Shown in pieces: positions 41,690 to 50,599 of a stretch of 64,000 bases of DNA (the stretch's first letter is position 1; each line of letters starts with the position of its first letter). The stretch lies in the NCBI GenBank assembly GCA_027490755.1, contig JAIXXL010000024.1, forward strand, positions 1-64,000, written 5' to 3'. The stretch is from Betaproteobacteria bacterium. Its GTDB lineage: Bacteria > Pseudomonadota > Gammaproteobacteria > Burkholderiales > UBA3065. Both the position numbers and the translations under genes were made by a program. Below the pieces are notes generated by a model, which was not told where the DNA came from, searched no databases, and saw only the letters and a program-made list of their open reading frames with translations.

Positions 41690-43993
41690 ATGGCAGCAGC
41701 TCCCTCCCGACCACCCTCCGGCCCTGCCGCCGGCGTCGCTCCGCGGCTGCTCGGCCTGATGCGCGAGGCGCTCTGGCTCGCCGGCCTTGCGCTCGTCGTC
41801 TACCTTGCGCTGGCGCTGCTTACCCACCAGCTGGCCGACCCGGGCTGGTCGCGCGTGGCCTCTGGCGGGCCGGTGCAGAACAGCGCCGGTCTGGTCGGCG
41901 CCTGGCTCGCCGACATCCTGTACTACATCTTCGGCCACTCGGCGCTGTGGCTGCTGGTCGCGGCTGGCATCGCGCTGGCGCGCAGCTACGGCCTGATGAT
42001 GCGCAACCATCAGGCCGACCGCGTCTCGGTGGGCGTCATGCTGGTCGGCCTGCTGCTGCTGATGGTCGGCGGCGCGGCGTTCGAGGCGCTGCGCTTCCAG
42101 GCCTACGCCGAGGCCCTGCCGGCGGGAGCCGGCGGCGCCCTGGGCAGCACGCTGGCCGGGCTCTCGGCACAGCTGCTTGGTCTGACTGGCGCCACGCTGC
42201 TGCTGCTGGTCATCCCGATGGCTGGCCTGAGCCTGCTGTCCGGCATCTCCTGGCTGGAGCTGGCCGAATACACCGGCACCGCCGCCGAGTGGCTGGCGCT
42301 GCGATCGTGGCAGGCCGCCGAGGACTGGCGCGACCGCCGTCTGGGGGCACGGGCGGCGCATCAGCGCGATGTGACGCTGGCGGTGGCCGAGCAGGTTGCG
42401 CAGAACCGCGAACCGGTGCGTATCGTCGCGCCCGAGGAGCCGCCCGAGGTCTCCGAGCGTGTCGACAAGGAGAAGCAGCGGCCGCTCTTCACCGACCTGC
42501 CGGGCGACGGCCTGCCGCCGCTGGCGCTGCTCGACGAGGCCTCGGCCGTGGTCGAGGGCCCGCCGGTGGAGACGCTCGAGTTCACCTCACGCCTGATCGA
42601 GCACAAGCTGCGTGAGTTCGGCGTGGACGTGCAGGTGCTGGCTGCGTATCCGGGCCCGGTCATCACCCGCTACGAGATCCAGCCCGCCACCGGCGTGAAG
42701 GGCAGCCAGATCGTCAACCTGGTCAAGGACCTGGCGCGCGCGCTGTCGGTCAGCAGCATCCGTGTGGTCGAGACCATCCCCGGCAAGTCGTGCATGGGCC
42801 TGGAGATCCCCAACGCCAAGCGGCAGACGGTGCGCCTCTCCGAGGTGCTCTCGGCCAGCGTCTACGCCGACAACACCTCGCCGCTCACGCTGGCGCTGGG
42901 CAAGGATATCGGCGGCGCGCCGATGGTGGCCGATCTGGCCAAGATGCCGCACCTGCTGGTGGCCGGCACCACCGGCTCGGGCAAGTCGGTGGCCATCAAC
43001 GCCATGATCCTGTCGCTGCTGTTCAAGGCGACGCCGCAGGAGGTGCGGCTGATCCTGGTCGACCCGAAGATGCTGGAGCTGTCGGTGTACGACGGCATCC
43101 CGCACCTTCTGGCGCCGGTGGTCACCGACATGAAGCAGGCTGCCCATGCGCTGGCCTGGTGCACGGTCGAGATGGACCGCCGCTACCGGCTGATGAGCGC
43201 GCTGGGTGTGCGCAACCTGGCCGGCTACAACATGAAGGTGAACGACGCCATCGAGCTGGGCGTGCCCATCACCGACCCCCTGTTCGAGGCGCTCAATCCC
43301 GGCGAGGACCCGCCAGAACTCGAGCCGATGCCGAACATCGTGGTCGTCATCGACGAACTGGCCGACCTGATGATGGTGGTCGGCAAGAAGATCGAGGAGC
43401 TCATCGCGCGGCTGGCGCAGAAGGCACGTGCGGCTGGCATCCACCTCATCCTCGCCACGCAGCGGCCGTCGGTGGACGTGATCACCGGCCTGATCAAGGC
43501 CAACGTGCCGACGCGGGTGGCGTTCCAGGTCTCGAGCAAGATCGACAGCCGCACCATCCTCGACCAGATGGGCGCCGAGACCCTGCTGGGCATGGGCGAC
43601 ATGCTCTACCTGCCGCCCGGCACCGGCCTGCCGGTGCGCTGCCACGGCGCCTTTGTGGGGGATGACGAGGTGCACCGTGTGGTCGAGTTCCTGCGCGCAC
43701 AGGGTGAGCCGGACTATGTGGACGGCATGCTCGATGGCGATGGCGGTGGGGGTGACTTCGATGCCGCAGGCGGCGAGGGTGGTGGTGGCGATCCGGAATC
43801 GGACCCGCTCTACGACGAGGCAGTGGCGATCGTGCTGCGCACCCGCCGCGCCAGCATCTCGGCGGTGCAGCGCCAGCTGCGCATCGGCTACAACCGCGCC
43901 GCGCGCCTCATCGAGGCGATGGAGCAGGCCGGCCTGGTGTCGCCGATGGAGTCCAACGGCAACCGCACGGTGCTGGTGCGGGCGCCAGACTAG
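41690..43993 (+). CDS. ftsK: DNA translocase FtsK
   Basis: 767 residues. Four membrane helices occupy about residues 24-180. A short linker follows, then the alpha/beta motor with Walker [16 protein letters not shown] near 424 and Walker [13 protein letters not shown] near 548, and the [21 protein letters not shown] segment. The C-terminal gamma winged helix ([32 protein letters not shown]) reads KOPS sites and activates XerCD. FtsK pumps chromosome ends across the division septum. The linker is much shorter than in E. coli, typical of the SpoIIIE/SftA size class. Confidence 0.97.
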   Translation: MAAAPSRPPSGPAAGVAPRLLGLMREALWLAGLALVVYLALALLTHQLADPGWSRVASGGPVQNSAGLVGAWLADILYYIFGHSALWLLVAAGIALARSYGLMMRNHQADRVSVGVMLVGLLLLMVGGAAFEALRFQAYAEALPAGAGGALGSTLAGLSAQLLGLTGATLLLLVIPMAGLSLLSGISWLELAEYTGTAAEWLALRSWQAAEDWRDRRLGARAAHQRDVTLAVAEQVAQNREPVRIVAPEEPPEVSERVDKEKQRPLFTDLPGDGLPPLALLDEASAVVEGPPVETLEFTSRLIEHKLREFGVDVQVLAAYPGPVITRYEIQPATGVKGSQIVNLVKDLARALSVSSIRVVETIPGKSCMGLEIPNAKRQTVRLSEVLSASVYADNTSPLTLALGKDIGGAPMVADLAKMPHLLVAGTTGSGKSVAINAMILSLLFKATPQEVRLILVDPKMLELSVYDGIPHLLAPVVTDMKQAAHALAWCTVEMDRRYRLMSALGVRNLAGYNMKVNDAIELGVPITDPLFEALNPGEDPPELEPMPNIVVVIDELADLMMVVGKKIEELIARLAQKARAAGIHLILATQRPSVDVITGLIKANVPTRVAFQVSSKIDSRTILDQMGAETLLGMGDMLYLPPGTGLPVRCHGAFVGDDEVHRVVEFLRAQGEPDYVDGMLDGDGGGGDFDAAGGEGGGGDPESDPLYDEAVAIVLRTRRASISAVQRQLRIGYNRAARLIEAMEQAGLVSPMESNGNRTVLVRAPD

Positions 43994-44002
43994 CGCACCC
44001 AT

Positions 44003-44036
44003 AAAAAAGCCCCCCCGGAAGGCATCCGGAAGGGCA
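44003..44036 (-). terminator. Rho-independent terminator of the DUF11-repeat gene
   Basis: On the minus strand GCCCUUCCGG pairs with CCGGGGGGGC across a 7-base loop. This is a 10-bp stem with two U-G pairs, followed by six T (44008-44003). It lies 18 bases after the stop of the repeat-protein gene. Confidence 0.9.
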
Positions 44037-44053
44037 CAAGGGGACTGCAAGGC

Positions 44054-47000
44054 TCAGACTGCGATGCCGATGTAGTACGCGTTGTCGTTGTCGGTCACGG
44101 TGGGCATGCCCACCACGCTGACGCTGGCTGAGTTGACCTGCTGGCCGATCTGCAGCGTGGTGTCGCTGAAGATCAGCTCCTTCGACTCTCCGGGGGCGAA
44201 GGTGCCGAAGTCGTAGGTGACGCCAGAGTCCACGCCGTTGAGGTCGTAGGTGTTGTCCTCCAGCACCACGTCTCCCAAGGTCACCGTACCTGTATTGCTC
44301 ACCACAAAGCGGAACAGTGGCGCGCTGGTGGCCTCCGGCCCGGTCGGCGAATTGGCATCGTTCCAGGTCGAGCCGCCGTCCACCGAGACGTACTTCACCA
44401 GGTTGACGCGAGGGTCGTAGACCACGGTCACGTACTCGCTGTCGGCTGCCGGGGTCGTCTCGTTGCTGCCGGCGGTCGAGTCGCTCTCCACCCGCCCGTC
44501 GCCATCGCCGTTACTGTCGAGGTCGCTTTGCTGGAGGGTGTAGCTGCCGGTGTAGACGCCGCTTTCACCCGGCGCCAGTGTCACGCCGGTCACCGCGACT
44601 CCGGTCAGGGGGTCGGTGACGTTCACGTCGGTCAATGTCACGTTGCCGAGGTTGGCGACGGTGTAGCGGAAGTTGAGGACGTCACCCGCCGCATCGGCCA
44701 ACAGGTTGCCGTTGCCACCCGTCACACCCGTGAACGCCGCGTCGTATGACATCGACTTGGTCAGCAGCAGCGGCACCTGATCGCCGTCAGTCACCGGGTT
44801 GGCTTGGTCGCTGGTGGCGTTGGCGATGTTGTCGATATAGCCATCACCCCCGCCATTGTTGTCGAGGTCGCTCTGCTGCAGTGTGTAACTGGTCAAGTAG
44901 ACATTCGCGTCGTTGGGTGCCAGCGTCAGGTCGTTGAGGATCAAGCCGGTGAGCGGTTCGAACAGGTCGACGTTGGTCAAGGTGACGTTGCCCGGGTTGG
45001 CCAGGATCAGTCGGTAGTTGATCTGGTCGCCGGCCGCGTCTGCCACCCCGTTGCCGTTGCCGCCAGTCACGTCGAGGAACAGCTTGCTGAGGAACATCAC
45101 CGGTCTCACAAACAGCTGTACCGTCTCCGAGTCAAATGTCGGACCGGTCTCGTCGGCCACGGCCACGGCATCGTTCTCAAGGGTGCCGTCGCCGCCGCCG
45201 TTGTTGTCGAGGTCGGCTTGCTGCAGGGTGTAGCTGGTCAGGTAGGTGTAATTCTCACCCGGCAACAGCGTTGCCAGAGTGTCGGAGAAGCTGGTCAGGC
45301 TGCTGGTGGTGACGACGTTGTGCAGCGTGGTGGTGCCGACATTGCTGACGACGATCCGGTAGTTGAGGATGTCCCCAGCCCTATCTGCCAGAACGTTGCC
45401 GTTGCCGCCGGTGAGGTCGACGAAGGACTTGATGATCTGCAAGCCGGTAGTCCGCTGCAGCTGCACGGTCTCGGCATCGCTGATCGGATCGGTCTGGTCA
45501 GAATCGGTTGTTGCTTCGTTGTCGATGTCGCCATCGCCGCCGCCGTTGTCATCAAGGTCGGCCTGCGTCAGTTCGTAGATCGAGCCGAAAGTCTGCGTCT
45601 CGCCCGGTGCCAGTGTCAGACCCGTCTGGTTCAGGCCTGTCAGCGGGTCGACCACCGAGACATTGGTCAGCGTCACATTGCCCCGATTCGAGACCGTAAC
45701 GTCGTAATTCAGGACGTCGCCGGCAGCGTCCGCCAATAGGTTGCCGTTGCCGCCGGTGATGCCAGCAGGCACCTTGTTAATCGACAGCGACGGGCGCACG
45801 CTCAGATCCACGCGCTCGGAGTCGCTGACCGGCTCGGTCTCGTTGCTGTCGGCGGTCGCCGTGTTCTCAATATGGCTGTCCCCGCCACCATTGGTGTCCA
45901 AGTCAGCCTGAGTCAGGGTGTAGCTCGAGGCGAAGGTCTGCGTCTCACCCACCGCCAACGTGATGCCACCGATGTTCTGCCCTGTCAGTGGGTCGACGAC
46001 GGTGACGCCGGTGAGCGTGATGTTTCCGTTATTCCTCACCAATACGCGGTAGTTGAGCACATCGCCGGCGAAGTCGGCCACGCCGTTCTGGTTGCCGCCG
46101 GTGATCTCGTCGATGACCTTGTCGATCGCGATGGCAGGGGTATATGCCAGTGGCACGGCGACCGATGCGGTGACTGGGTCGGTCTGGTCGGAATCCGCGG
46201 TGGCGGTATTGTCGAGGTCACCGTCGCCGCCGCCTTGGGTGTCGAGGTCGCTCTGCTGCAGCACATAGCTGCTGTCGAAGCTCTGCGACTCGCCGGCGGC
46301 CAGCGTGATGCCGCTCACGTTCTGCCCGGTGAGCGGGTCGACGATGGTGACATTGGTGAGCGTCACGCCGTCAGTGTTGGTCACTGTGACGCGGTAGCGG
46401 ATGACGTCGCCGGCTGCATCTGCGACGTCGTTGCCGTTGCCATCGGTCACCTGGAGGAAGGTCTTGGTGACCTGCAGCGCCGGGACGAAGTCGAGCGGTG
46501 CCGATGCCGAGGCGCTAGCCGGGTCGGTCTGGTCGGAGTCAGCGGTTGCGGTGTTGTCGATGTCGCCGTCGCCGCCGCCGTTGTTGTCCAGATCGGCCTG
46601 AGTGACGGTATAGGTCGAGGTGAAGGTCTGCGTCTGACCGACTGTCAGGGTGATGCCGCTCAAATTCTGGCCGGTGAGCGGGTCGACGACGGTGACGTTG
46701 GTGAGGGTGACGTTGCCGTTGTTGGTGACGGTGACGGTGTAGTTGAGCACCTCGCCCGGCAGGTCGATCTTGTCGTTCTGGTTGCCGCCGGTGACGCTGT
46801 CGTAGGACTTGGCGATGGCGAGCACTGGCAGGTAGGCCAGGGGCACGGTTTCCGAATCGCTGCTGGGGTCGGTTTCGTTGCTGTCGACGGTTGCGGTGTT
46901 GTCGATGTCGCCGTCGCCGCCGCCCTGAGCATCGAGGTCGTCTTGGGTCAGGGTGTAGCTGCTGCCGAAGGTCTGGGTCGTGCCCGGGTCTAGGGTGATG

Positions 47001-48502
47001 CCGCTCAGGTTCTGTCCGGTGAGCGGGTCGACCACCGTGATGCCGGTGAGGGTGATGTTCCCGGTGTTGCTGACGACGATGCTGTAGTTGAGCACGTCGC
47101 CCGCTGCATCGGCGATGGCATTGCCGTTGCCACCGGTCACTTCATCGAACACCTTGTCGATGCTCAGCGCTGGCAAGTATGCCAACGGAGCCGTTGCCGA
47201 GTCGCTCACCGGGTCGGTCTGGTTGCTGTCGGCGGTGGCGGTGTTGTCGATGTCGCCATCACCGCCGCCTTCGTTGTCGAGGTCCGACTGCTGGACCGTG
47301 TACTGGCTGGCGTAGTCGGCAAATGCCCCGATGGCCAAGGTCACGCCCGTGATGTCCTGGCCGGTCAGCGGGTCGGTCACCGTCACCCCGGTCAGCGCCA
47401 CCTCGCCGGTGTTGGTCACGCGCACGTTGTATTTGACGATGTCGCCCGCCTCATCGGCGATGCCATCGCTGTCCAGGGTCACGCCGTCCGACTCGTAGAC
47501 GCCGACCACCGTCTTGTCGATGGTCATCTCCGGCACCAGGATGGCCGCCGGCGAGAGCTGGATGGACGTTGCGCCGCTGCCGCCGATGTCCACGGTGGTC
47601 TGCAGCGAGCCGCCGGTCCACATGTGGGCGCCGTTGGTCGGGGTGCTGTTGGGCGAGGGCACGTCACCGGGGCCGGCGATCTTCAGGCCGTAGTAGATCA
47701 GCGCCGATCCGCTGCTGGTCTGCTCGGGGCCGGAGTAGACAAATGTCACAGTGACGTGACCATCCCTGGTGCTGGCGCCGCTGTAGGTCACCGCACTCAC
47801 GTTGGTGATGTCGGCGTTCACCGTATGGAACATGCCCGCGGTACCGCCGTTGTTCACGAAGGTGCTGTCGGCCGAGGGCGCGCCGTTCGCCGGCCAGCTG
47901 TTCGGGTCGCGGCTCAGGTTGAAGGTGTCGAGTCCGACAAAGCCACCGGCGTTGGTGTTGGTCTGGTAGTGGTTGTAGGTGATGTTGAACGAGTAGGTCT
48001 GCCCTGGCACCAGTGGCATCTGGCTGCTCGCCTTGAACGCGAACACGTGCGGGATGACCTCGCCTTCGCTGTAGTCCGACTTGTTGGCCGAGAGGATGTT
48101 GTTGTTCCACTCGTCGTCGTTGGGGTTGGCAAAGTCACCGTCTGCCCAGTGCTGGTAGACCTTGCTGATCTTGTCGGTGACGGTGGCGGCGAGCGGTGCC
48201 AGCTTTTGCGCGCTTGCCGTGAGTGGCTCGACATTCGCATCGACAGGGGCCACCGAAGGCGGCGGGGGCGGTGGGGTATTCCCCGTGTAAGGGAACACCG
48301 CAGCCGCGACCGATCCGGGCGTCGAAGACGCATCGGCTGCTGCCCAAGTCGCGACCTTGGCAACCATTGAAGCCGCTGCGGGCGGTGTCGAGGGTGCCAG
48401 TGGCGTCAGACCGAGGTTGGCGAGGCCCGCCAGTCCGCCATCCGCATGATCGGAATCATGGCTTAGGGGGGTGTAAGACCACGTCTTTTTCTTGGCTGTC
48501 AT
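44054..48502 (-). CDS. Large DUF11-type repeat surface protein
   Basis: 1482 residues from the ATG at 48502, which has AGGAGA seven bases upstream. The N-terminal 110 residues are Ala/Pro rich with a PPPPPP run and no classical signal peptide. A beta-type domain (about 115-330) follows. Then come nine repeats of about 114 residues, each opening with a SIDKxxxxVTGGNGNxxADAAGD-like phrase, continuing with the VTVVDPLTGQ core and ending in an Asp-rich DLDNNGGGDGDIDNTA segment that could bind Ca2+. A tenth degenerate unit ends the chain at residue 1482. I see no LPXTG, PEP-CTERM or RTX tail. It is probably secreted or surface exposed, which is inference. It is divergent from a NarL-type regulator. 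Confidence 0.85.
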   Translation of the reverse strand: MTAKKKTWSYTPLSHDSDHADGGLAGLANLGLTPLAPSTPPAAASMVAKVATWAAADASSTPGSVAAAVFPYTGNTPPPPPPSVAPVDANVEPLTASAQKLAPLAATVTDKISKVYQHWADGDFANPNDDEWNNNILSANKSDYSEGEVIPHVFAFKASSQMPLVPGQTYSFNITYNHYQTNTNAGGFVGLDTFNLSRDPNSWPANGAPSADSTFVNNGGTAGMFHTVNADITNVSAVTYSGASTRDGHVTVTFVYSGPEQTSSGSALIYYGLKIAGPGDVPSPNSTPTNGAHMWTGGSLQTTVDIGGSGATSIQLSPAAILVPEMTIDKTVVGVYESDGVTLDSDGIADEAGDIVKYNVRVTNTGEVALTGVTVTDPLTGQDITGVTLAIGAFADYASQYTVQQSDLDNEGGGDGDIDNTATADSNQTDPVSDSATAPLAYLPALSIDKVFDEVTGGNGNAIADAAGDVLNYSIVVSNTGNITLTGITVVDPLTGQNLSGITLDPGTTQTFGSSYTLTQDDLDAQGGGDGDIDNTATVDSNETDPSSDSETVPLAYLPVLAIAKSYDSVTGGNQNDKIDLPGEVLNYTVTVTNNGNVTLTNVTVVDPLTGQNLSGITLTVGQTQTFTSTYTVTQADLDNNGGGDGDIDNTATADSDQTDPASASASAPLDFVPALQVTKTFLQVTDGNGNDVADAAGDVIRYRVTVTNTDGVTLTNVTIVDPLTGQNVSGITLAAGESQSFDSSYVLQQSDLDTQGGGDGDLDNTATADSDQTDPVTASVAVPLAYTPAIAIDKVIDEITGGNQNGVADFAGDVLNYRVLVRNNGNITLTGVTVVDPLTGQNIGGITLAVGETQTFASSYTLTQADLDTNGGGDSHIENTATADSNETEPVSDSERVDLSVRPSLSINKVPAGITGGNGNLLADAAGDVLNYDVTVSNRGNVTLTNVSVVDPLTGLNQTGLTLAPGETQTFGSIYELTQADLDDNGGGDGDIDNEATTDSDQTDPISDAETVQLQRTTGLQIIKSFVDLTGGNGNVLADRAGDILNYRIVVSNVGTTTLHNVVTTSSLTSFSDTLATLLPGENYTYLTSYTLQQADLDNNGGGDGTLENDAVAVADETGPTFDSETVQLFVRPVMFLSKLFLDVTGGNGNGVADAAGDQINYRLILANPGNVTLTNVDLFEPLTGLILNDLTLAPNDANVYLTSYTLQQSDLDNNGGGDGYIDNIANATSDQANPVTDGDQVPLLLTKSMSYDAAFTGVTGGNGNLLADAAGDVLNFRYTVANLGNVTLTDVNVTDPLTGVAVTGVTLAPGESGVYTGSYTLQQSDLDSNGDGDGRVESDSTAGSNETTPAADSEYVTVVYDPRVNLVKYVSVDGGSTWNDANSPTGPEATSAPLFRFVVSNTGTVTLGDVVLEDNTYDLNGVDSGVTYDFGTFAPGESKELIFSDTTLQIGQQVNSASVSVVGMPTVTDNDNAYYIGIAV
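44420..47530 (-). repeat. Tandem 342-bp coding repeats in the DUF11-type gene
   Basis: About nine direct repeats with a period near 342 bp (114 codons) encode the DUF11-type modules. The stretch meaning DPLTGQ followed by a 16-base match recurs near 45990, 46330, 46670 and 47020 with few changes. High similarity between neighbours suggests duplication or gene conversion. Boundaries are approximate. Confidence 0.8.
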
Positions 48503-48664
48503 GCTCGTTTCTCCTGGATTCCGGAAAAGGGCTCCCCGCCCCTTAGGGAGGGGGTGAGACGCCGGCAGGCAAGGCTGCCAACGCATGGCGCTCAGGATTG
48601 CAATGGCGGGTGTCCGGGTCTGCCGGATAAGGGCGACATCTCTGTGGGGCATGGCGTCGCTGCG

Positions 48665-48680
48665 GTAGGAAAAGCCCTAC
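48665..48680. promoter_or_regulatory. Inverted repeat GTAGG-N6-CCTAC upstream of the response regulator
   Basis: Perfect 5-bp arms at 48665-48669 and 48676-48680 lie 18 bases before the ATG of the regulator gene, in the 196-base divergent region shared with the DUF11-type gene. NarL-type dimers bind such short spaced palindromes, so this is a candidate operator. The regulator's ribosome site GAGGAGAAGG follows at once. The rest of the gap shows no clear promoter hexamers. Confidence 0.45.
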
Positions 48681-48698
48681 AGGCGAGGAGAAGGTTGC

Positions 48699-49328
48699 AT
48701 GGCGGATATCGTTATCGCTGACCAGTACCCGGTGGTGCGCATCGGCTTGCGCCACGTTTTTGGCGTCACGCGCGACTTCTGCGTGGTCGCCGAGGTCGGG
48801 CACTCGTCAGAGGTTCTGCAGCTGTTGGGACGGGTGCCCTGCGATCTGCTGGTGCTTGACCCCGCAATGCCGGAGTTGCCGCTGGTTGAGATGCTGGGGC
48901 ACCTTCGGCGCAACGCGCCGGCATCTCGTGTGCTGGTGTTCGGCATCAACAACGAGGAAGACTTCACCCTGCCGGTGATCGGCATGGGCGCAGCCGGCTA
49001 CCTGCACAAGCGCAGCCAGCCCGAACAGATCCTGCTGGCTGCGCGCACGGTGCTGGGCGGCGACACCTACCTCGCGCCGGGCGCCGCGCGCACCCTGATG
49101 GCAGGGACTGGGGCGGAACGGGCGGTGGCGCCGCACCTGGCGCTGTCTCGCCGCGAGATGGGCGTGTTGCTGATGCTCGGCGCCGGCAGGCCGCTCAAGC
49201 GCATCGCTAGCGAACTCAACCTGAGCACCAAGACGGTCAGCACCTACCGCAGCCGCGTCCTGCAGAAACTCGGCCTGGCGTCCAACGCCGACCTGACCCG
49301 CTACGTCATCGAGCGCCGACTGGCCTAG
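48699..49328 (+). CDS. NarL/FixJ-type two-component response regulator
   Basis: 209 residues. The receiver domain (1-120) has phospho-Asp54 in LLVLDPAMPE and the conserved Lys in GYLHKRS, but the usual Thr or Ser at the end of strand 4 is Gly in VLVFGINN, and the acidic pocket has only one Asp (Asp8). The LuxR-type HTH is LSRREMGVLLMLGAGRPLKRIASELNLSTKTVSTYRSRVLQKLG. It probably acts on the shared promoter region with the divergent repeat-protein gene. No cognate kinase is next to it. The stop shares CTAG with the decarboxylase gene on the opposite strand. Confidence 0.92.
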   Translation: MADIVIADQYPVVRIGLRHVFGVTRDFCVVAEVGHSSEVLQLLGRVPCDLLVLDPAMPELPLVEMLGHLRRNAPASRVLVFGINNEEDFTLPVIGMGAAGYLHKRSQPEQILLAARTVLGGDTYLAPGAARTLMAGTGAERAVAPHLALSRREMGVLLMLGAGRPLKRIASELNLSTKTVSTYRSRVLQKLGLASNADLTRYVIERRLA

Positions 49329-50599
49329 ACCAGGAGCTGACCAGCGGCAGGGTGCGACAGGAACGCTGCCGGGCTGGCGCTGGCGCCGTATGCGCCCGAC
49401 TGGCCGATAGCCAGCACGTCGCCCGGCTGCACGTCGTCGGGCAGCAGCGCCTCGCGCGCCAGCACGTCAAGCGGCGTGCACAGCGGCCCGCAGACGGTGA
49501 ACGCGGTGTTGGGTTCTGCGCGCAGGTCGCGTGCCAGCCAGACCGGGTAGTCGCGGCGGATCACCTGGCCGAAATTGCCCGACGCCGCCAGGTGCTGGTG
49601 CATGCCGCCGTCGCAGACCAGGAACTCGCGGCCGCGGGAACGTTTGCGGTCGAGCACGCGGGTCAGGAACACGCCGGCCTCGCCGACCAGGTAACGGCCC
49701 ATCTCCAGCACCAGCGCGGTGTCCGGGAAGGCATGGCGATGCGCGGCAGCGATGCTCGCAATCGCGCTGGCGATCGGCGCGGTGTCGATGCGCTGCTCGC
49801 CGGCAAAGTAGGGGATGCCCAGGCCCCCGCCCAGATTGAACACTTGTGGCGCGGCGGGCGCGCTGGAGGCAAGTCGCGCGCACAGGGCGTGGCTGCGGCG
49901 CAGTGCGTCCGCTACCTGGTCGCCGTTGAGGTTCTGCGAGCCGGCGTAGATGTGGAAGCCGGCGAAATCGAGACCGGACGGCCATGCGGCGAGGACCTCC
50001 GGCACCTGCTCGGCGTCGATGCCGAACACCTGCGCGCCGCCGCCCATACGCATGCCGGACTGGCGCAGCTCGAAGTCGGGGTTGATGCGCAGCGCCGCCA
50101 GCGCGCGCCGGCCGCTGTCCTGCGCGATGGCTGCCAGCCGCGCCAGTTCGCCCGGCGACTCGACGTTCACCACCGCGCCGGCACCGATCGCCTCGCGAAG
50201 CTCGTCGTCGCGCTTGCCGGGCCCGGCGAATCCGAGGTCTGCGCCACGGTGGCCGGCATCCAGCGCCAGCTGCAGCTCGCCAGCCGAGGCGATGTCGAAG
50301 CCGTCGACCAACGGCGCGAGCAGGTGCAGCAGGTCGGGCATGGGGTTGGCCTTGATGGCGTAGTGCAGGCGCACGCCATCCGGCAGCAGTTTGCGAACAT
50401 GTGTCACGCGCTCGCGCACCATCCGGGCGTCGACGGCGTAGAGCGGGGTGCCGATACGGCTGGCCAGCGCTGTGGCAGGCTCGCCGCCCAGCAATAGCCC
50501 ACCGTGTGCATCCTTGGCGAACAGAGGCGGTGCGTGGGCCGGCGCTGCGTCGGGGTCGGCGCGTGTGGCGGCCAGGCGCGCGGGCGCGCGATCAGTCAT
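49325..50599 (-). CDS. PLP-dependent decarboxylase, exosortase A system-associated type
   Basis: About 424 residues of the fold-type III (DAP/ornithine/arginine) decarboxylase family. The PLP Lys is in YAIKANPMPDLL, GGGLGIPYF and EMGRYLVGEAGVF bind the phosphate and substrate, and the Cys-containing VCDGGMHQHL and VCGPLCTPLDVL segments complete the site. The family with this partner set is the one often found in exosortase A/PEP-CTERM loci. The ATG at 50599 has GAGG nine bases upstream and overlaps the ligase stop; GTG at 50608 is an alternative. Its substrate is unknown. It forms a unit with the ligase and the divergent carrier protein. Confidence 0.85.
   Translation of the reverse strand: MTDRAPARLAATRADPDAAPAHAPPLFAKDAHGGLLLGGEPATALASRIGTPLYAVDARMVRERVTHVRKLLPDGVRLHYAIKANPMPDLLHLLAPLVDGFDIASAGELQLALDAGHRGADLGFAGPGKRDDELREAIGAGAVVNVESPGELARLAAIAQDSGRRALAALRINPDFELRQSGMRMGGGAQVFGIDAEQVPEVLAAWPSGLDFAGFHIYAGSQNLNGDQVADALRRSHALCARLASSAPAAPQVFNLGGGLGIPYFAGEQRIDTAPIASAIASIAAAHRHAFPDTALVLEMGRYLVGEAGVFLTRVLDRKRSRGREFLVCDGGMHQHLAASGNFGQVIRRDYPVWLARDLRAEPNTAFTVCGPLCTPLDVLAREALLPDDVQPGDVLAIGQSGAYGASASPAAFLSHPAAGQLLV

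Noticed and set aside
41690..43993. FtsK-like gene as part of a conjugative element
   Set aside because: It has the four-helix N-terminus and gamma domain of the chromosomal division translocase, and no other conjugation genes are near.
44054..48502. CRISPR-like array from the regular repeats
   Set aside because: The period is about 342 bp and in frame with a protein; there are no short palindromic repeats with unique spacers.
44054..48652. Extended start of the DUF11-type protein at 48652
   Set aside because: The ATG at 48502 has AGGAGA at ideal spacing; the extra 50 residues look like translated leader.
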